From Bacteroidales bacterium M8 (GTDB lineage Bacteria; Bacteroidota; Bacteroidia; Bacteroidales; Muribaculaceae), in contig LUJS01000031.1 of the NCBI GenBank assembly GCA_001689495.1, forward strand, positions 1 through 64,000: a DNA stretch of 64,000 nucleotides. Reading direction: 5' to 3'. Made by a program: the position numbers and the translations under genes. Under the pieces are notes generated by a model. It saw only the letters and a list, made by a program, of their open reading frames with translations. It made no database searches and had not been told where the DNA came from. Positions 61,207-64,000 of the stretch are shown one piece after another; within the stretch, counting starts at the first letter, position 1, and each line of letters starts with the position of its first letter.

Positions 61207-62300
61207 TCGCTCAGCGTGCCCAGTTCGCGGACAGAGCCGGTGAGGGGATTGAAGTGCAGGTATGAGGGGAGTTTCTTGGCGGTAAACAGGCCGGGGTCGA
61301 GTCCGAAGACGACGCCGTATTGCGCCACGTCGAACGTGGCCGTGGCCAGACGGCGACCCTCGAATGTCAGCTCGGCGTCGGCAGTGCCGGGGATGCGGTA
61401 TGCCACGCCCCCCTTGGGGAATGTCTTGGGCTCGCCCTTATCGGTCACGGGCAGCGTGCCGGTCGAGGTGGGCGTGACGGTGAGGTATATGGGCGCGCCC
61501 GACAGGTCGGTGGCGCCGACCAGTCCGTCGAGGGCCGAGAGGCGCGCCACCACGGTGCGTCCGGCCTCTGAGGGCTCGGCGGGGATGGTGACGTCGTATG
61601 TCTTGACCTCGACCGAGGTCTGGGTCGTGCCGAGGAACATGGCTGTCAGCGCCTCCTCCTGACGGTCTATGCGGGCCAGCGCCGTCTTCATGGCATCGCC
61701 GTCGGCGGGCATGGCGTCGGCCTGACCTGATATGATGTCGTTGCGCACGGTGCGCAGCTCGTATATCTTGGCGGCGGCCAGCTCGGCGCGCTTGGCCGAC
61801 GAGCGGCTCTGTATCATCTCGGGTGTCACGGCCTGACGGGCCTCGGCGCTCTCGAGTATCGTCGGCTCGGCCTTGCGAGCCTCGGGCAGCACGACGGCCT
61901 CGGGCGCGCCGTCATATTCGGCATCGTTGATGCTCACCGGAAATCCCTGATCGGACACCATTATATATGTGCCGTTGCCACCCTTGAGCGTCACTAGATA
62001 CTGCTCGCCTGTGTCGGCCACGGCAGTGGGCACGATGACGGCGTCGGTCACCTTCCAGCTCACCGAGGGGGTCAGGATGGGATCGGCGTTGAGATACTTG
62101 CGGGCATACTGATAGAACTCGCCCGGAGTGCGGACGGTCTTCTCGGCGGCCACCGTCACCTGCAGGCCGGTGAGGGGGAGGGTATAGATGAGTCCGTACT
62201 CGCTGGCCTTGGTGGCGGTGAGTTTCTGCGTGGACTGGGCCATGGCCGAGGGTGCGGCGCACATGGCCGTGGCGAGGAGCGTAAGGATGAGTTGTTTCAT
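61203..62300 (-). CDS. DUF4831 family protein
   Basis: A 365-residue exported protein (signal peptide MKQLILTLLATAMCAAPSAM, cleavage before QSTQK). The mature part matches the DUF4831 family: EYGLIYTLPLTGLQVTVAAEKTVRTPGEFYQYARKYL, and a DQGFPVSIND turn, then an Ala/Glu-rich helix (KRAELAAAKIYELRTVRNDI) and a beta-rich end with YLHFNPLTGSVREL. Function unknown; periplasmic. I start at 62300, where the ATG overlaps the nnr stop (ATGA); the frame is open upstream but that part is a shadow of nnr. Confidence 0.85.
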   Translation of the reverse strand: MKQLILTLLATAMCAAPSAMAQSTQKLTATKASEYGLIYTLPLTGLQVTVAAEKTVRTPGEFYQYARKYLNADPILTPSVSWKVTDAVIVPTAVADTGEQYLVTLKGGNGTYIMVSDQGFPVSINDAEYDGAPEAVVLPEARKAEPTILESAEARQAVTPEMIQSRSSAKRAELAAAKIYELRTVRNDIISGQADAMPADGDAMKTALARIDRQEEALTAMFLGTTQTSVEVKTYDVTIPAEPSEAGRTVVARLSALDGLVGATDLSGAPIYLTVTPTSTGTLPVTDKGEPKTFPKGGVAYRIPGTADAELTFEGRRLATATFDVAQYGVVFGLDPGLFTAKKLPSYLHFNPLTGSVRELGTLSE

Positions 62301-63814
62301 TGCATTGTCATTTTGATGGCACGGCCCGTGGCCTCGGCTATGTCGAGGCCGGTCACGCCGTATTCGCCGTGTGTCTCGGCGGCTATCTCGCCTGCCAGAC
62401 CGTGTATGTAGACTCCGACCACCGACGCCACCTCGGGCTTGTAGCCCTGAGCCAGCAGCGAGGTGATGATGCCGGTGAGCACGTCGCCGCTTCCGGCCGT
62501 GGACATGGCGGGGGTGCCTGTCGAGTTGAAGAATACCTTGCCGTTGGGGCGCACCGTGGCGGTATAGTGCCCCTTGAGCACGATGATGCATTTATATTTG
62601 CGCGACACCTCGATGGCCTTGAGCAGACGGGCCTCGGCCGAGCTCTGGGCCCCGAACATGCGGTCAAACTCGCCGGCATGGGGGGTGAGTATCGACCCCG
62701 GGGGCAGGTGGTCGAGCAGCTGCTGGTTGCGCGCTATCATGTTGAGGCCGTCGGCGTCGATGACCATGGGGCGCTTCATTGTCTTGACCAGAGTCTCGAA
62801 CGCGCCGCGGGTGGCGTCGTTGGAACCAATGCCGGGGCCCACGCCCACGGCGTTGTACGTGAATCGCGGCGTCATGTCAGAGATGACGATGTCGTCCTTG
62901 TCGGGCGAGTAGAGTGCCTCGGGCACCTGACTCTGCATCACCGCAAACCCGAACCGGGGCGCATGGACGGTGAGCTTGCCCACGCCGCTGCGCAGGGCGC
63001 CCTTGGCGGCCATCACCGCAGCGCCCATCATGCCATAGCAGCCCGCAAACAGGATGGCCTGTCCGTAGTCGGCCTTCGACGAGAATGGCGGGCGGGGCTT
63101 GAGCACCGCGCGCACGTCCTCGCGCTCGACATAGTGAAACTTGGTCTGCGTCTCCTCGATGGCCTTGCGGCTCAGGCCTATGTCGAGCACCTTCCACTCG
63201 CCGGTCAGCGGGGCGTTGTCGGCAAGGAAGAACGCCAGCCTCGGAAACTGTATGGCCAGCGTGAGGTCGGCATGGACCACGTTGCGCGATATGATGCGCG
63301 CGTTCCAGTCGCCGAACATGCCCGACGGCACGTCTATCGACACCACCGTCGCGCCCGACTCTGATATATTGCGCACCAGCATCGTGAATCCGCCCGACAG
63401 CGGGTCGCGCAGTCCCGACCCGAACAGGCCGTCTATCACCAGATGGTCGGGGGTCAGCAGCGGTATCTCGGCACGGTCGCGTATCTCGGTCATCTCGAAC
63501 GGGATACCCACCGCCAGCAGTTCGCGATAGCACATCAGGCAGTCGCGCGACAGCGAATTGCCGTTGAAGTTGAACAGCAACACGTGCGGCCTGAAGCCTG
63601 CCTCGATGAGCAGCCGGGCCACGATCAGGGCGTCGGCTCCGTTGTTGCCCGCACCGGCGAAAATGACGGTCGGCCTCGACGGGCTGAACCGTTTCATTAT
63701 CTCGGAGGCAATCCCCTCGGCCGCACGGTGTATCAGCTCCATCGAACTGATGCCCTCGTCCTCGATTGTCGCGCGGTCAATGGCGCGTATGTTGTCGGTG
63801 GTAAATATCTTCAT
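62297..63814 (-). CDS. nnr: bifunctional NAD(P)H-hydrate epimerase / ADP-dependent NAD(P)H-hydrate dehydratase
   Basis: A 505-residue repair enzyme that restores damaged NAD(P)H. The N-terminal YjeF_N epimerase domain (about 1-215) has MELIHRAAEGIA and the GAGNNGADALIVARLL motif and DGLFGSGL. The C-terminal kinase-like dehydratase domain (about 220-505) has KPRPPFSSKADYGQAILFAGCYGMMGAAVMAA, VGVGPGIGS, the VIDADGLN motif, LTPHAGEF and the late TAGSGDVLTGIITSLLAQG motif with the catalytic Asp. I start at 63814; a TAAATTTG promoter at 63839-63846 excludes the ATG at 63841. First gene of the operon running to the ECF sigma. Confidence 0.95.
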   Translation of the reverse strand: MKIFTTDNIRAIDRATIEDEGISSMELIHRAAEGIASEIMKRFSPSRPTVIFAGAGNNGADALIVARLLIEAGFRPHVLLFNFNGNSLSRDCLMCYRELLAVGIPFEMTEIRDRAEIPLLTPDHLVIDGLFGSGLRDPLSGGFTMLVRNISESGATVVSIDVPSGMFGDWNARIISRNVVHADLTLAIQFPRLAFFLADNAPLTGEWKVLDIGLSRKAIEETQTKFHYVEREDVRAVLKPRPPFSSKADYGQAILFAGCYGMMGAAVMAAKGALRSGVGKLTVHAPRFGFAVMQSQVPEALYSPDKDDIVISDMTPRFTYNAVGVGPGIGSNDATRGAFETLVKTMKRPMVIDADGLNMIARNQQLLDHLPPGSILTPHAGEFDRMFGAQSSAEARLLKAIEVSRKYKCIIVLKGHYTATVRPNGKVFFNSTGTPAMSTAGSGDVLTGIITSLLAQGYKPEVASVVGVYIHGLAGEIAAETHGEYGVTGLDIAEATGRAIKMTMQ

Positions 63815-63838
63815 GAGTCCCGGGTAAGTTTTGGCACG

Positions 63839-63869
63839 CAAATTTACAAAACCTATCCGTCAAATGCAA
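63839..63869 (-). promoter_or_regulatory. promoter of the nnr operon
   Basis: On the minus strand TTG, exactly 20 bases, then TAAATTTG at 63839-63846, 25 bases before the start at 63814. Confidence 0.7.
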
Positions 63870-63910
63870 GAAATAATCATCTGTAACCGTGAGGTTTTTT
63901 CTGCAAAAGA

Positions 63911-63941
63911 TTGTCGGGATTGAAAAAAAGCATTAACTTTG
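63911..63941 (+). promoter_or_regulatory. strong promoter pointing off the right edge
   Basis: TTG at 63911-63913, 20 bases, TAACTTTG at 63934-63941, then a 7-base-pair hairpin (TCAGTAC / GTACTGA) around 63957-63976. The gene it serves lies beyond the window. Confidence 0.7.
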
Positions 63942-64000
63942 CGGCATCAGACAACGTCAGTACTTTAGGGTACTGATATTTAGTTTGAGACGTTTATCAG

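Overview
The window looks like a GC-rich member of the Bacteroidales, most likely Muribaculaceae-like (the family is an inference, the order is firmer). Reasons: about fifteen promoters of the Bacteroidetes type (TTG or TTTG, about 20 bases, then TAnnTTTG), no Shine-Dalgarno-like starts, C-termini resembling type IX secretion sorting domains, and lineage-typical families (DUF3822 next to rsmD, DUF4249 with a TonB receptor, DUF4831, DUF4105, DUF3127, OstA-like, Reg_prop/AraC regulator). No rRNA, tRNA, CRISPR, phage or intact insertion sequence was seen.

Layout. 0.4-3.7 kb: three glycosyltransferases from the end of a surface polysaccharide cluster, then a short direct-repeat patch. 3.9-9.5 kb: a secreted leucine-rich-repeat protein, dnaB, and a divergent ispD-recG pair. 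9.5-13.7 kb: a secreted BspA-like protein, a DUF3298 lipoprotein, and between them a probable structured small RNA with its own promoter and terminator. 14-17 kb: acpP, fabF and a flippase-like membrane protein. 17-20.6 kb (minus): flavodiiron protein, DUF3127 protein with an SSB-like tail, two unknown small proteins and a small HTH regulator. 20.7-32.3 kb (minus): a long envelope/repair operon surA-like, ostA-like, mutL, DUF4105, a phosphatase-fold protein lacking nearly all catalytic residues, and secA. 32.5-40.5 kb: two pectin de-esterifying enzymes (CE12-like and CE8) and a convergent membrane AraC-type regulator with an extracellular propeller. 40.6-49.7 kb: a tripartite efflux operon (HlyD adaptor, ATPase, four FtsX-type permeases in two duplicated pairs, TolC) behind a near-consensus sigma-54 promoter with palindromic upstream sites. 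49.7-54.4 kb: porin, HIT protein, FadL-type channel, reverse rubrerythrin and a repeat-built LEA-like protein. 54.5-63.8 kb (minus): a cell-surface signalling unit (ECF sigma factor, small anti-sigma, TonB receptor, DUF4249 lipoprotein) split by an oppositely oriented toxin-antitoxin pair and fed from an upstream operon nnr-DUF4831-DUF3822-rsmD.

The most unusual signal is a recurring architecture of 8- or 9-base tandem units arranged as palindromes at operon boundaries (about 16.95, 25.86, 29.1, 37.9, 42.7, 44.2, 46.9 and 51.1 kb). The unit sequence differs between loci but the period and folding potential are kept. Several arrays supply the stop codon and last residues of the neighbouring gene, and one lies inside the coding region of the OstA-like protein. 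Some arrays can form two mutually exclusive hairpins. Together with the sigma-54 efflux operon, the pseudo-phosphatase in the secA operon and the split signalling operon, these are the items I would check first.
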